Part shown: positions 28,344-37,604 of the stretch, piece after piece
How positions within the stretch are numbered: the stretch's first letter is position 1
How the letters are laid out: the number at the start of each line of letters is the position of its first letter
From: Candidatus Vogelbacteria bacterium RIFOXYD1_FULL_51_18
Lineage (GTDB): Bacteria; Patescibacteriota; Minisyncoccia; Phycocordibacterales; UBA9988
DNA: 49,598 bases
Reading direction: 5' to 3'
Assembly: GCA_001823095.1 (NCBI GenBank)
Contig: MHTL01000002.1
Coordinates: 1-49,598, forward strand
Made by a program: the position numbers and the translations under genes
Notes under the pieces: model-generated
Told to the model about the DNA's origin: nothing
Databases searched by the model: none
Seen by the model: the letters and a program-made list of their open reading frames with translations, nothing else

Positions 28344-29888
28344 TCATCCTTTTCCACCGTCATCCGTGCGGATTTTGTGGGGGAGCGTGATGCTAAACAC
28401 GTTGATTGCCCCCAAATCTGTTTCCCAGAGGCTGTTATGCCATGACATTCTTCCGAAGCTAAAACCTCTCGGAAATGCAACAGGATATCCCCACCCAATA
28501 GTGATGGACTCGAACAGGAGTTCGGTGTAACTCTCGGAGTTAGCATCAGGAGCGAGAGAGGCATACACATCTATTTGCTTCTCTACCGGCCAATTGCCGT
28601 CCCACGAGCTCTCACTCATGTCAAAGAGCCACACGACCCCTTCTTCTTTCTGAATGCGTATCCCCTGGAATCCAATCGTACCGATGACCAATTTAAGGTC
28701 AGTGAGAAATGAGTAAGGAATAACATCTTTGTTTTGCGTCGAATCTGGGGCCTCCGGTACTGGTGTTTCCGGAATTTCTACCGGAGCCCATTCCCTCTCC
28801 GCGATTTGCCAGATGCCTCCCTTGCCTTGAGCACGGATAGGCATGTGAGCAATCAGTTTGCCTGTGTTGCCCGGGAAAATACCCTCACAACGCCTTACGA
28901 TATCAAAGACGGCCGTGCCATAGGGATTAAGCAGAAAGAATTGATTTTTCTGCGGTTTCCCCACGACAGCATTTGCGCGCATGTCGCTCGGTAGAGCGGG
29001 TGAACGATCTTGCCACCCGAACTCGTTGAACGACCCTCGGACATTGTATTCCATAATGCGTAGTGCGCTCGGGTCCAATAGGTCCAGTGCAGGGGCAATA
29101 GTTCTGTACGCACGACCATCATAATTATTCTTTGTACTCTTGAGTGAGAACTCCAGGACAAGCAATAACTTGTCACCTGCTCTAAGGTAGAGCTTCGGAA
29201 TGTCCATGGTGCGGAACCCAAATCGAATGACTCCTTCGCGGACCATGCCACGTACGGGGACTTGCCGTTTCAGTTTTCCGTCCTCGTCAACAATGATGTA
29301 GTAGAGTGTTGGATTCGACAGCTCGTTGAAATCGAGCATACGATTCTCCTGCCCGGTAATGGGTGCGTTGACGATGCGGTTTACCATAAAAATGGCAAAC
29401 CGGATATCAACAGCGTCCGCATTCTGATCTTCCACCAACCATGTTCGGTACATGCGGACGGTTTCGTAGTCTTGGAGGTTTACGGCGGTAATCGTTGGCT
29501 CCGTGTTTGACTCGGGTACGTAGGGTTGGTCTGAAGTATCTAATCCGTACCATGCGGGGAGTAGCGTGACTATAGGCGCAAACTTACCTTCTGTTCCCGG
29601 CGGCAGGGGGATATCGTAATCCACACTCCCGCCTCCGCCACTACCACCACCGCCACCAGCATCTTTGTTGGCCTTGGCTTCAGTGCGTTTCTTGATGAAG
29701 GCCTGCGCTAGAGGAACAAACTCCTCCGGCGACTGGGGGGTCTGGTACTGTTGCTCTCCTGATGCGCCCGCAATGAGCGTGGGGGAGAGAGGCGCACCCT
29801 CGGCAGTGCCGAAGTATATGTACAATGCAACTGTTGCTCCCACTAAGATTACCAACCATGCCCAGAAGACGATCTTTTCTCTCTTCAT
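28344..29888 (-). CDS. Large membrane-anchored/exported hypothetical protein with Gly/Ser linker
   Basis: N-terminal TM (FWAWLVILVGATVALYIYFG), linker DAGGGGGSGGGGSVDYD, long globular C-terminus; SD AAGGAGAT. Confidence 0.75.
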   Translation of the reverse strand: MKREKIVFWAWLVILVGATVALYIYFGTAEGAPLSPTLIAGASGEQQYQTPQSPEEFVPLAQAFIKKRTEAKANKDAGGGGGSGGGGSVDYDIPLPPGTEGKFAPIVTLLPAWYGLDTSDQPYVPESNTEPTITAVNLQDYETVRMYRTWLVEDQNADAVDIRFAIFMVNRIVNAPITGQENRMLDFNELSNPTLYYIIVDEDGKLKRQVPVRGMVREGVIRFGFRTMDIPKLYLRAGDKLLLVLEFSLKSTKNNYDGRAYRTIAPALDLLDPSALRIMEYNVRGSFNEFGWQDRSPALPSDMRANAVVGKPQKNQFFLLNPYGTAVFDIVRRCEGIFPGNTGKLIAHMPIRAQGKGGIWQIAEREWAPVEIPETPVPEAPDSTQNKDVIPYSFLTDLKLVIGTIGFQGIRIQKEEGVVWLFDMSESSWDGNWPVEKQIDVYASLAPDANSESYTELLFESITIGWGYPVAFPRGFSFGRMSWHNSLWETDLGAINVFSITLPHKIRTDDGGKG

Positions 29889-29916
29889 TTCTAATCTCCT
29901 TGTTTTCAATGATCAA

Positions 29917-29937
29917 CCCCGTAAAACGGGGTTTTAT
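29917..29937 (+). terminator. Terminator-like hairpin in the divergent intergenic region
   Basis: AACCCCGTAAAACGGGGTTTT. Confidence 0.55.
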
Positions 29938-29972
29938 AAGCTCTTTTTACATGATAGCATGTTTTTATATCT

Positions 29973-30002
29973 TTGTCAATCTTCCGCGTGAGGAGCTACA
30001 AT
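29973..30002 (+). promoter_or_regulatory. Promoter of MBL-fold ComEC-like gene, predicted leaderless
   Basis: TTGTCA-N18-TACAAT-N6-ATG(30009). Confidence 0.7.
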
Positions 30003-30008
30003 GGAGTC

Positions 30009-30860
30009 ATGCAGAAGCTCAAAATTGGGGTTTTGGCAGGATTAACTCTCCTCACCGCGCTTGTGTGGTATGCAGTCTGGCAGGAAGAGCAGAGGGGGCT
30101 CACCGTGGCTTTTTTGGATGTTGGGCAGGGCGATGCCGTTTATATAGAAGCTCCCAACGGCAATCAACTCCTTATCGACGGCGGGCGGGGGAGGGCAGTC
30201 CTGCGGGAGCTCGGCGCTGTAATGCCTCTCTATGACCGCAGCATTGATGTGGTGCTGGCTACACACCCTGACGCCGACCATATCGGCGGGCTCATCCCGA
30301 TGCTGGAATCCTACCGCGTGGGCGCGGTGATTGAGTCCGGCAATGAGCGCGAGACGGCGGTGACTGTAGGTTTTGAAAGAGCCGTGGCGCAGGAGGGGGC
30401 ACTGCGCGTTGCCGCGCGGCGCGGAATGCGCGTTGATCTCGGGGACGGCGCCGTGTTTACTATCCTGTATCCGGATAGGAACGTTGCACGAGTGGAATCA
30501 AACGAGGCGTCCATTGTGGGCCAGCTCCGCTACGGCAGTACCACCGTGCTCCTCACGGGCGATGCGCCCGCAAGTGTGGAGCGCATTCTTATTGCAAAGG
30601 ACGGTAGCGGGCTACAGAGCACGGTGCTCAAGCCGGGTCACCACGGTTCGCGCAGCTCCTCTGTGCTGGAGTTCCTTGCCGCTGTTTCGCCGGAGCTCGC
30701 CGTTATCTCGGCGGGCACGGGCAACAGCTATGGGCATCCGCACACGGAGGTGCTTGCGCGCCTCGCACAATCAAAAATCCGTACCCTGCGTACGGATGTG
30801 GAGGGGAGAATTATATTGAAGAGCGATGGGCGGCGCTTGAGCGTGAGTGCAGAGAAGTAG
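30009..30860 (+). CDS. ComEC C-terminal-like metallo-beta-lactamase fold hydrolase
   Basis: VAFLDVGQGDAVYIEAPNGNQLLIDGGRG; LATHPDADHIGGLIPMLE; LKPGHHGSRSSS. Confidence 0.92.
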   Translation: MQKLKIGVLAGLTLLTALVWYAVWQEEQRGLTVAFLDVGQGDAVYIEAPNGNQLLIDGGRGRAVLRELGAVMPLYDRSIDVVLATHPDADHIGGLIPMLESYRVGAVIESGNERETAVTVGFERAVAQEGALRVAARRGMRVDLGDGAVFTILYPDRNVARVESNEASIVGQLRYGSTTVLLTGDAPASVERILIAKDGSGLQSTVLKPGHHGSRSSSVLEFLAAVSPELAVISAGTGNSYGHPHTEVLARLAQSKIRTLRTDVEGRIILKSDGRRLSVSAEK

Positions 30861-31047
30861 TAAGGTGCTTTTTTGCCTTGAGACAGCGTGTGCAGATTTT
30901 GATTCTCCCGCCACTAGGCAGGCGTGCCCACTGTAGGTTCAAAAAAACACGCCGCTTGCCGGTCGGATTGTACTTAGTGGCGCGCACGCGGTTGGAGTAG
31001 CCTCCCGCAATGCGGCTCCCGCGCCCGCACAGTGGACAAACTTTCAT
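30811..31047 (-). CDS. rpmB: 50S ribosomal protein L28
   Basis: MKVCPLCGRGSRIAGGYSNRVRATKYNPTGKRRVFLNLQWARLPSGGRIKICTRCLKAKK. Confidence 0.88.
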   Translation of the reverse strand: MKVCPLCGRGSRIAGGYSNRVRATKYNPTGKRRVFLNLQWARLPSGGRIKICTRCLKAKKHLTTSLHSRSSAAHRSSI

Positions 31048-31102
31048 AGGTGTTGAGTGGCCAAAAGGTATGGTATCATAAAGCTCCCCATTTGCAAGAA
31101 AT

Positions 31103-31714
31103 ATGTTTGAGACCCTATTCCTTATTCTCATCCTCATATTCTCGGTTGTTATCCATGAGGTTGCCCACGGCTACGCCGCAAGCGCCTTGGGCGATGATAC
31201 CGCGCGCCACGCGGGCAGGTTGACCCTCAATCCTTTAGCGCACCTTGACCCGGTGGGCTCGGTACTGGTGCCTCTCGTGCTCGCGCTCCTGCCCGGGGGG
31301 CTGATTCTCGGCTGGGCCAAGCCGGTTCCCTACAACCCTTACAACCTGCGCGCGCGGCGCTTCGGCCCTGCTATCGTTGCGCTCGCAGGGCCGCTCGCCA
31401 ACATCTGCTTGGCGCTTTTGATGGTAGTCGCGGTGCGGCTCCTGCCCGTGGCGGGCATCGCGCTCTCGGAGGCGCTCTTTGCAGGCATCGCCTCCATTGT
31501 GCTTATTAACGTGGTGCTGGCGCTTTTTAATCTCATGCCCGTGCCGCCCCTCGACGGCTCCAAGGTGCTTTTCTCGCTCCTGCCGTACCGTTACCATTTT
31601 ATAGAGGAGGCGCTGGAGCACTACTGGTTCATCTTCCTCCTCGCGGCGCTCCTCCTCTGGCCTTACCTCGCCAGTTTTGTCATCGCCCTCACCACACTCC
31701 TCTTGGAGGTCTAA
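31103..31714 (+). CDS. Site-2 protease (M50) family membrane metalloprotease
   Basis: VVIHEVAHGYAASALGDDTARHAGRLTLNPLAHLDPVGS; FNLMPVPPLDGSKVL. Confidence 0.93.
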   Translation: MFETLFLILILIFSVVIHEVAHGYAASALGDDTARHAGRLTLNPLAHLDPVGSVLVPLVLALLPGGLILGWAKPVPYNPYNLRARRFGPAIVALAGPLANICLALLMVVAVRLLPVAGIALSEALFAGIASIVLINVVLALFNLMPVPPLDGSKVLFSLLPYRYHFIEEALEHYWFIFLLAALLLWPYLASFVIALTTLLLEV

Positions 31715-31715
31715 A

Positions 31716-31771
31716 CACCCCACCCCTTACCCCTCTCGCCCTTGGGGGAAGGAGCAGGGGGGTGGGGTTTT
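31716..31771. terminator. Large intrinsic terminator
   Basis: ACACCCCACCCCTTACCCCTCTCGCCCTTGGGGGAAGGAGCAGGGGGGTGGGGTTTT. Confidence 0.75.
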
Positions 31772-31800
31772 ATAGACTCACCGTATTTTTGCGTAATAAA

Positions 31801-31844
31801 AAATCATATCACTTTTCTACGATCGTAGAATTTTGGTATGATTT
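31801..31844. promoter_or_regulatory. Nested dyad / candidate operator
   Basis: AAATCATA...TTCTACGATCGTAGAA(31815-31830)...TATGATTT, all symmetric about one centre. Confidence 0.6.
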
Positions 31845-31921
31845 TTATATGTGGTAAAAATGGATTGAAAAATTTACTGCTTTGGCGGCAAATTCTTTGA
31901 AATAAACTGAGTAAAGTAAAA

Positions 31922-31947
31922 GGCCACCAACTTTTTTGCTGGTGGCC
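31922..31947 (-). terminator. Intrinsic terminator for the minus-strand ORF
   Basis: Minus strand GGCCACCAGCAAAAAAGTTGGTGGCCTTTTACTTT. Confidence 0.75.
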
Positions 31948-31980
31948 CTGCGACGCCGAACATGGCTGGACATCCGGTAG

Positions 31981-32319
31981 TTACTTGCTGTGATTTTTCC
32001 TGAATTCAATAGCAAGCTCGATGACCTTCTGGATGACTGGGCCGGGACAAGCTTGAAGCCCCGCCTTCGCAATCTCACGATATGCCTGCTGCTGTTGAGG
32101 GGTGAGCTCATCGTAGCCGTCGGGGCTTTTCCAATCTTCGGGAAAGACGTCAGGGACGAACTCGAGGATCTTCTCTATCTGATCTCGGACGATTGGATAG
32201 AACTCGACCTGCCGGAAATAGAAATAGTCCTCGATTTCGTGTAAAACCTCGGCCTCTCCGCTCAAACGAGCTCCAAGGGACTCCAGATGTTCGACCTGCT
32301 GGAACAATGATTGCGCCAT
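31981..32319 (-). CDS. Hypothetical protein (112 aa)
   Basis: Complete ORF with SD AGGAGGTTGCC-ATG and downstream terminator. Confidence 0.65.
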   Translation of the reverse strand: MAQSLFQQVEHLESLGARLSGEAEVLHEIEDYFYFRQVEFYPIVRDQIEKILEFVPDVFPEDWKSPDGYDELTPQQQQAYREIAKAGLQACPGPVIQKVIELAIEFRKNHSK

Positions 32320-32471
32320 GGCAACCTCCTATTCAGTTTTATCGGTGCAATATCTAACAATGATATTAGCAAAATGATCATAAAAGTCAACACTAAAAAT
32401 AATAAAATTATGACGGCCGTCTTGAAATTATTATCAGTTTGAAACTTGGTCATTAGAACCTGCTACTTACC

Positions 32472-32502
32472 GCCCCGACACATCGGTGTCGCGGGCTTTT
32501 TC
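32472..32502 (+). terminator. Terminator-like hairpin upstream of rpsL
   Basis: GCCCCGACACATCGGTGTCGCGGGCTTTTTCTT. Confidence 0.65.
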
Positions 32503-32540
32503 TTGCACATTTTTGGCGCGTATAGTAGAGTTACGCTCGT

Positions 32541-32963
32541 ATGCCGACAATTAATCAGCTCGTCCGCCGCGGGAGAAAGCGGCAGGTCAAGAAGGCACGC
32601 ACCGTCGGGCTCGCGCGCGGTTTCAATACGCTCAAAAATAAACCTGTTTTCTACCCGTCTCCATTCAAGCGCGGCGTGTGCATCCAAGTCAAGACCACCA
32701 CGCCTAAAAAGCCGAACTCCGCTCTGCGCAAAATTGCCCGCGTGCGCCTCACCAACGGCATGGAGGTGACTGCCTACATCCCCGGCGAGGGGCACAACCT
32801 GCAGGAGCACTCGGTGGTGCTTATTCGCGGTGGGCGCGTCAAGGACCTCCCGGGTGTGCGCTATCACATCGTCCGCGGCGTGCTGGACACCAGCGGGGTG
32901 GAAAAGCGCCGCCAGTCCCGCTCGCTCTACGGCTCAAAAAAGAATACGGTAGTCGCCAAATAA
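32541..32963 (+). CDS. rpsL: 30S ribosomal protein S12
   Basis: [15 protein letters not shown]...[22 protein letters not shown]...[15 protein letters not shown]. Confidence 0.98.
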   Translation: MPTINQLVRRGRKRQVKKARTVGLARGFNTLKNKPVFYPSPFKRGVCIQVKTTTPKKPNSALRKIARVRLTNGMEVTAYIPGEGHNLQEHSVVLIRGGRVKDLPGVRYHIVRGVLDTSGVEKRRQSRSLYGSKKNTVVAK

Positions 32964-32968
32964 AATAT

Positions 32969-33448
32969 ATGAGAAGGAGTGTAAAAAATCGGAATAAGCC
33001 GGCGCCGGATTACCGTTTCAACTCCGCGCGTGTTTCGCAGTTTGCAAACTATGTGATGGAGCGCGGCAAAAAGAATGTCGCGCAGAAAATTGTTTACGGC
33101 GTGCTGGAGAAAATCGGAAAGGAGACGGGCCAGAACCCGGTGGAGGTCTTTGAGTCCGCCATCAGAAATGCGGGACCCACGGTAGAGGTGCGCTCGCGCC
33201 GCGTGGGCGGCGCCAACTACCAAGTGCCGCACGAGGTGCGCCCCGAGCGCCGCACCTCATTGGCATTGCGCTGGATGATTGCCGCCGCGCGCGCAAAAAA
33301 GGGAGCGCCCATGGCAGAAAAACTTTATGATGAAGTCGTCGCCGCCTCGCAGAACCAGGGCGAGGCGGTAAAAAAGAAGGAGAACGTCCACAAGATGGCG
33401 GAGGCCAACCGCGCCTTTGCCCACTTTGCCTGGACCTCACGCAAATAG
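32969..33448 (+). CDS. rpsG: 30S ribosomal protein S7
   Basis: QFANYVMERGKKNVAQKIVYGVLE...RRVGGANYQVPHEVRPERRTSLALRWMI. Confidence 0.98.
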   Translation: MRRSVKNRNKPAPDYRFNSARVSQFANYVMERGKKNVAQKIVYGVLEKIGKETGQNPVEVFESAIRNAGPTVEVRSRRVGGANYQVPHEVRPERRTSLALRWMIAAARAKKGAPMAEKLYDEVVAASQNQGEAVKKKENVHKMAEANRAFAHFAWTSRK

Positions 33449-35620
33449 ATGAACGGCAATCTCGAGAAGACACGCAACTTTGGCATCATTGCGCACATTG
33501 ACGCTGGCAAAACAACGGTGAGCGAGCGCATTTTGTTCTACACCGGCCTCTCGCACAAAATCGGCGAGGTGCACGAGGGCGCGGCGGTGATGGACTGGAT
33601 GGAACAGGAGCGCGAGCGCGGCATCACCATTACCTCTGCCGCAACGACCGCCTTCTGGGTGCCAACGTACTTGTCCGCCGAAGTCCGCCACGACGGAGCG
33701 GATGCAAAAGGCGATACCGCCTCTCCGTATCGCTTTAACATCATTGACACTCCCGGCCACATAGACTTTACCGTTGAGGTAAAGCGGAGCCTGCGCGTCC
33801 TTGACGGCGCCGTCGTCGTTTTTGACGGAGTTGCCGGCGTGGAGCCGCAGAGCGAGACTAACTGGCGCTATGCCGACGAGGGGAAGGTGCCGCGCATCTG
33901 CTTTATTAATAAATTGGACCGCACGGGCGCCTCGTTTGAGCACTCCTTTGCAACTATTTTGGACCGCCTCACTCCTAACGCGGTGCGCATACAGATTCCC
34001 ATTGGCGAGAGTGAGGCGCATGAGGGCGTCATAGACCTTCTCATCATGAAGGCCTACTCTTTTGAGGGCGACAAGGGCAAGGAGGTGATTGAAAAAGAGA
34101 TTCCCGAGAATCTCCGCGCGGCGGCCGAAGAGTACCGTGACATGTTGGTAGAAAAAATTGTTGAGCACGACGATGCCGCTATGACCAAGTACCTCGGCGG
34201 AGAGGAAATTCCCGTACAGGAGCTCAAAAGAATTTTACGCGCGGCCTGCATTGCCAACAAGCTCGTACCCGTCTTCTGCGGCTCGGCGCTCAAAAACAAG
34301 GGCGTCCAGCTGATACTGGACGCAGTGGTGGACTACCTGCCCTCTCCGCTGGACATCCTGCCGGTAAAGGGGCTTGACCCGGTGACGGGAGAGGAGATTC
34401 TGCGCCACGCGACTGATGACGAGCCATTTGCGGCGCTTGCCTTTAAGGTGCAGACTGACCCCTTTGTGGGCCAGCTGACTTACTTCCGCGTGTATTCGGG
34501 AAAGGTGGAGGCCGGCTCCTACATTTATAATGCGACGACGGGCACCAAGGAGCGTGTGGGACGCATTGTGCGCATGCACGCTAACCATCGCGAGGATGTG
34601 AAGGAAGTGCACGCGGGAGAGATTGCCGCTATGGTGGGACTTAAGAGTAGTAAGACTAGCGATACGCTCTGCGATGCCGAGCACCCCATCCTCTTGGAGA
34701 AGATTGAATTCCCCGAACCGGTGGTGTCTTTGCGTATTGAACCAAAGACGAAAGCCGATCAGGAGAAGATGGGCATGGCGCTCAAGCGTCTCTCTGACGA
34801 GGACCCGACCTTCCGCATCAAGTCCGACCAGGAGACGGGGGAGACGATTATTTCCGGCATGGGCGAACTGCACTTGGACATCATTGTTGACCGTATGAAG
34901 CGCGAGTTTAACGTGGAGGCAAATGTGGGTAAGCCGCAGGTAGCCTACCGCGAGACCATCACCGGCACCGCAGAGGTAGAGAATAAGTACATCAAGCAGA
35001 GCGGCGGCCGCGGCCAGTATGGCCACGTGCGCATCCGTGTTAAGCCCTTGGACAAACACATCCCCGAGGGCGCAAAGATTCCCAAGAACGTCACGCGCGA
35101 GCATAATTTTGAATTCATCAACAACATCAAGGGCGGCATTATCCCGCAAGAGTATATTCCCGCAGTGGAGAAAGGCATCCGTGAGGGCATGAGCCGCGGG
35201 GTGCTCGCGGGCTTTGAGCTCGTTGATATATCCGTTGACCTCTATGACGGCTCCTACCACGAGGTGGACTCATCCGAGATGGCCTTTAAAATGGCCGGCT
35301 CCATGGCGCTACAGGATGCGGCGCGGCGGGCCAATCCGGTAATCCTTGAACCGATTATGAAGGTGGAAGTGGTAACGCCGGAGAAGTTTATGGGCGATGT
35401 GACGGGTAACCTTTCGTCCAAACGCGGGCAGATTGAGGGCATGGAAGAACGCGGTGGTAACCGCGTGATTCGCGCCAAGGTACCTCTTTCGGAAATGTTT
35501 GGCTACGTCACTTCCCTGCGCTCCATGACGGAGGGGCGGGCAACCTTCACCATGGAATTTTTGGAGTACGCCATCGTCCCCCAGAGTGTCGCCACCGGCA
35601 TCATTGAATCGCGCAAGTAA
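33449..35620 (+). CDS. fusA: Elongation factor G
   Basis: [39 protein letters not shown]; full-length EF-G domains II-V. Confidence 0.98.
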   Translation: MNGNLEKTRNFGIIAHIDAGKTTVSERILFYTGLSHKIGEVHEGAAVMDWMEQERERGITITSAATTAFWVPTYLSAEVRHDGADAKGDTASPYRFNIIDTPGHIDFTVEVKRSLRVLDGAVVVFDGVAGVEPQSETNWRYADEGKVPRICFINKLDRTGASFEHSFATILDRLTPNAVRIQIPIGESEAHEGVIDLLIMKAYSFEGDKGKEVIEKEIPENLRAAAEEYRDMLVEKIVEHDDAAMTKYLGGEEIPVQELKRILRAACIANKLVPVFCGSALKNKGVQLILDAVVDYLPSPLDILPVKGLDPVTGEEILRHATDDEPFAALAFKVQTDPFVGQLTYFRVYSGKVEAGSYIYNATTGTKERVGRIVRMHANHREDVKEVHAGEIAAMVGLKSSKTSDTLCDAEHPILLEKIEFPEPVVSLRIEPKTKADQEKMGMALKRLSDEDPTFRIKSDQETGETIISGMGELHLDIIVDRMKREFNVEANVGKPQVAYRETITGTAEVENKYIKQSGGRGQYGHVRIRVKPLDKHIPEGAKIPKNVTREHNFEFINNIKGGIIPQEYIPAVEKGIREGMSRGVLAGFELVDISVDLYDGSYHEVDSSEMAFKMAGSMALQDAARRANPVILEPIMKVEVVTPEKFMGDVTGNLSSKRGQIEGMEERGGNRVIRAKVPLSEMFGYVTSLRSMTEGRATFTMEFLEYAIVPQSVATGIIESRK
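33674..33702. repeat. Degenerate GC-rich palindromic element inside fusA
   Basis: TCCGCCGAAGTCCGCCACGACGGAGCGGA; lies in a coding insertion between TTAFW and [10 protein letters not shown]. Confidence 0.6.
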
Positions 35621-35647
35621 ATTGACTGGAGTCTGACTCCAGTCAAT
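35621..35647. repeat. Post-stop palindrome, copy 2 (perfect 13-bp arms)
   Basis: ATTGACTGGAGTC-T-GACTCCAGTCAAT. Confidence 0.9.
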
Positions 35648-35653
35648 TTATGC

Positions 35654-35779
35654 AAAAAGAAAAGGCCCCGAGCGGGGGCCGAAGGTGAGGTGGGAGCTAA
35701 GAGAGGATTTTGCGCCTGTTAAGGATTAGCAGGCGACGGGGGCAATGTTCTTAAGCCAGAATACTGACTTTTGCTACTT
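35654..35779 (-). ncRNA. Candidate novel sRNA (about 125 nt) between fusA and tuf, transcribed opposite to both
   Basis: Minus strand promoter TTGACA-N18-TATAAT, two predicted hairpins, C/U-rich segment, terminator GGCCCCCGCTCGGGGCC-TTTTCTTTTT. Confidence 0.5.
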
Positions 35780-35785
35780 TCTTCC

Positions 35786-35815
35786 ATTATATCATAGAAC
35801 TATATCATTTGTCAA
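35786..35815 (-). promoter_or_regulatory. Near-consensus sigma70-type promoter
   Basis: TTGACA (35810-35815), 18-bp spacer, TGA-TATAAT (35786-35791), minus strand. Confidence 0.75.
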
Positions 35816-35986
35816 TATCCAGTGGTAAATCCACCATTGAGCCGTAGTTTTGGACTTGCTCCGTGTCCGCCACGGCGAATGTGCGGGGTTGACTTCCAGT
35901 GGAGGTCTGCTAGTATCCTAGTACGCATTCTGCGCGCTTTTTATTGTGCACAGTCGTGTTATTTATAAGTTATCTATCATAAAAGT

Positions 35987-37180
35987 ATGGCAGACAAATT
36001 TGACCGTTCCAAGCCGCACGTCAACGTCGGCACCATCGGGCACGTTGACCACGGCAAAACGACGCTCACCGCGGCTATTTTGCATGTGCTGAACCTTGCG
36101 GGCAACAAGGTGAAGATGCGCGGTGTCAACGAGATTGACAACGCCCCCGAGGAGCGCGAGCGCGGTATTACCATTGCACTCTCGCACAACGAGTACGAAA
36201 CGGCAGCCCGCCACTATGCGCACATTGATGCGCCCGGCCACGCCGACTACATTAAAAACATGATTACCGGCGCCGCGCAGATGGATGGCGCTATCATTGT
36301 GGTTGCGGCAACGGACGGCGTGATGCCCCAGACGCGCGAGCACATCCTCCTGGCCCGCCAAGTTGGCGTGCCTAAGATTGTGGTCTTTCTCAACAAGGTA
36401 GACATGGTTGACGACAAAGAACTCGTTGACCTTGTGGAAGAGGAAGTGCGCGATCTCCTCACCAAGTACGAGTACGACGGCAAGGGCGCGCCGGTCATCC
36501 GCGGTTCTGCGCTCAAGGCGCTTGACGCAAAGAGCGCTGACGACGAGGCGGCCAAGCCAATTCTGGAACTTGCCAAGGCGCTTGACGAGTACATTCCCGA
36601 GCCGGTTCGTGATACATCCAAACCCTTTCTCATGCCGATTGAAGACATCTTCTCCATTGAAGGCCGCGGAACCGTAGTTACCGGACGCATTGAGCGCGGC
36701 GTGGTAAAGGTGGGTGAAGAAGTTGAGATCATCGGCCTCAAGGCAAGCGCTAAGACGACGGTGACTGGTATTGAGATGTTCAACAAACAGCTGGACGAGG
36801 GGATGGCAGGCGACAATGCCGGCGTCCTCCTGCGCGGTGTGAAGAAGGAGGACATTACTCGCGGCCAGGTGCTGGCCAAGCCGGGATCAGTCACGCCGCA
36901 CACCGACTTTGAGGCGCAGGTTTACATCCTTAACAAGGATGAAGGCGGCCGCCACACTCCGTTCTTCAACGGCTACAAGCCGCAGTTCTACATCCGTACC
37001 ACCGATGTGACCGGAGAGGTCACTCTCCCCGATGGCGCCGAAATGGTCATGCCGGGCGACACGGTCACCTTCAAGGTAAAGCTCGTTGCCCCGGTGGCGC
37101 TTGAGGAGAAGCTCCGCTTTGCCATCCGTGAAGGCGGCCACACCGTCGGCGCCGGTTCTGTTACCAAGATTACCGCTTAA
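35987..37180 (+). CDS. tuf: Elongation factor Tu
   Basis: [47 protein letters not shown]. Confidence 0.98.
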   Translation: MADKFDRSKPHVNVGTIGHVDHGKTTLTAAILHVLNLAGNKVKMRGVNEIDNAPEERERGITIALSHNEYETAARHYAHIDAPGHADYIKNMITGAAQMDGAIIVVAATDGVMPQTREHILLARQVGVPKIVVFLNKVDMVDDKELVDLVEEEVRDLLTKYEYDGKGAPVIRGSALKALDAKSADDEAAKPILELAKALDEYIPEPVRDTSKPFLMPIEDIFSIEGRGTVVTGRIERGVVKVGEEVEIIGLKASAKTTVTGIEMFNKQLDEGMAGDNAGVLLRGVKKEDITRGQVLAKPGSVTPHTDFEAQVYILNKDEGGRHTPFFNGYKPQFYIRTTDVTGEVTLPDGAEMVMPGDTVTFKVKLVAPVALEEKLRFAIREGGHTVGAGSVTKITA

Positions 37181-37181
37181 T

Positions 37182-37595
37182 ATGGCAGTCGCTCTCGTTA
37201 AGCCTAAGGCCGCGCCTCGCACTGCTGCGCAAAAGCCGCGCGGTGCACGCAAGCCTGCGGTAAAGAAGGCGGCGGGAGGCGGACTAGAGATGGGGAAGCT
37301 CCGCATCCGCATCTCTGCCTACGAGAACAAGGTGCTGGATGCCTCGGTCAAGCAGATTATGGACACTGCACTGCGCTATGATGCGACCGTGCGCGGCCCG
37401 GTGCCCTTGCCTACGGGCATCAAGCGCTACACGGTCAACCGCGCGTCCTTTATAGACAAGAATTCGCGGGAGCAGTTTGAAATGCGTATCCACAAGCGGC
37501 TCTTGGATATCCTCAATCCCAATCCCAAAATCGTGGAGAGTCTCACTAACCTCTCCCTGCCCTCTGGCGTTCACATTGACGTCAAGATGATGTAG
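37182..37595 (+). CDS. rpsJ: 30S ribosomal protein S10 with basic N-terminal extension
   Basis: KLRIRISAYENKVLDASVKQIMDTALRYDATVRGPVPLPTGIKRYTVNRA; about 35-aa Ala/Lys/Pro-rich extension. Confidence 0.95.
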   Translation: MAVALVKPKAAPRTAAQKPRGARKPAVKKAAGGGLEMGKLRIRISAYENKVLDASVKQIMDTALRYDATVRGPVPLPTGIKRYTVNRASFIDKNSREQFEMRIHKRLLDILNPNPKIVESLTNLSLPSGVHIDVKMM

Positions 37596-37604
37596 TAATC
37601 TATT

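Noticed and set aside
29610-29670. Gly/Ser linker (GGGGGSGGGGS) as possible vector or engineered contamination
   Set aside because: Surrounded by continuous natural coding sequence and native promoters; no vector sequence seen.
32472-32502. Hairpin plus T-tract before rpsL as an attenuator
   Set aside because: No convincing upstream promoter identified; listed only as a terminator-like hairpin.
34235-35260. 341-aa minus-strand ORF opposite fusA
   Set aside because: Shadow of EF-G codon structure; no independent evidence.
37182-37290. S10 N-terminal extension as a separate small gene
   Set aside because: Continuous in-frame with rpsJ and no internal SD; more simply an extension, although the true start could be the internal Met (MGKLRI).
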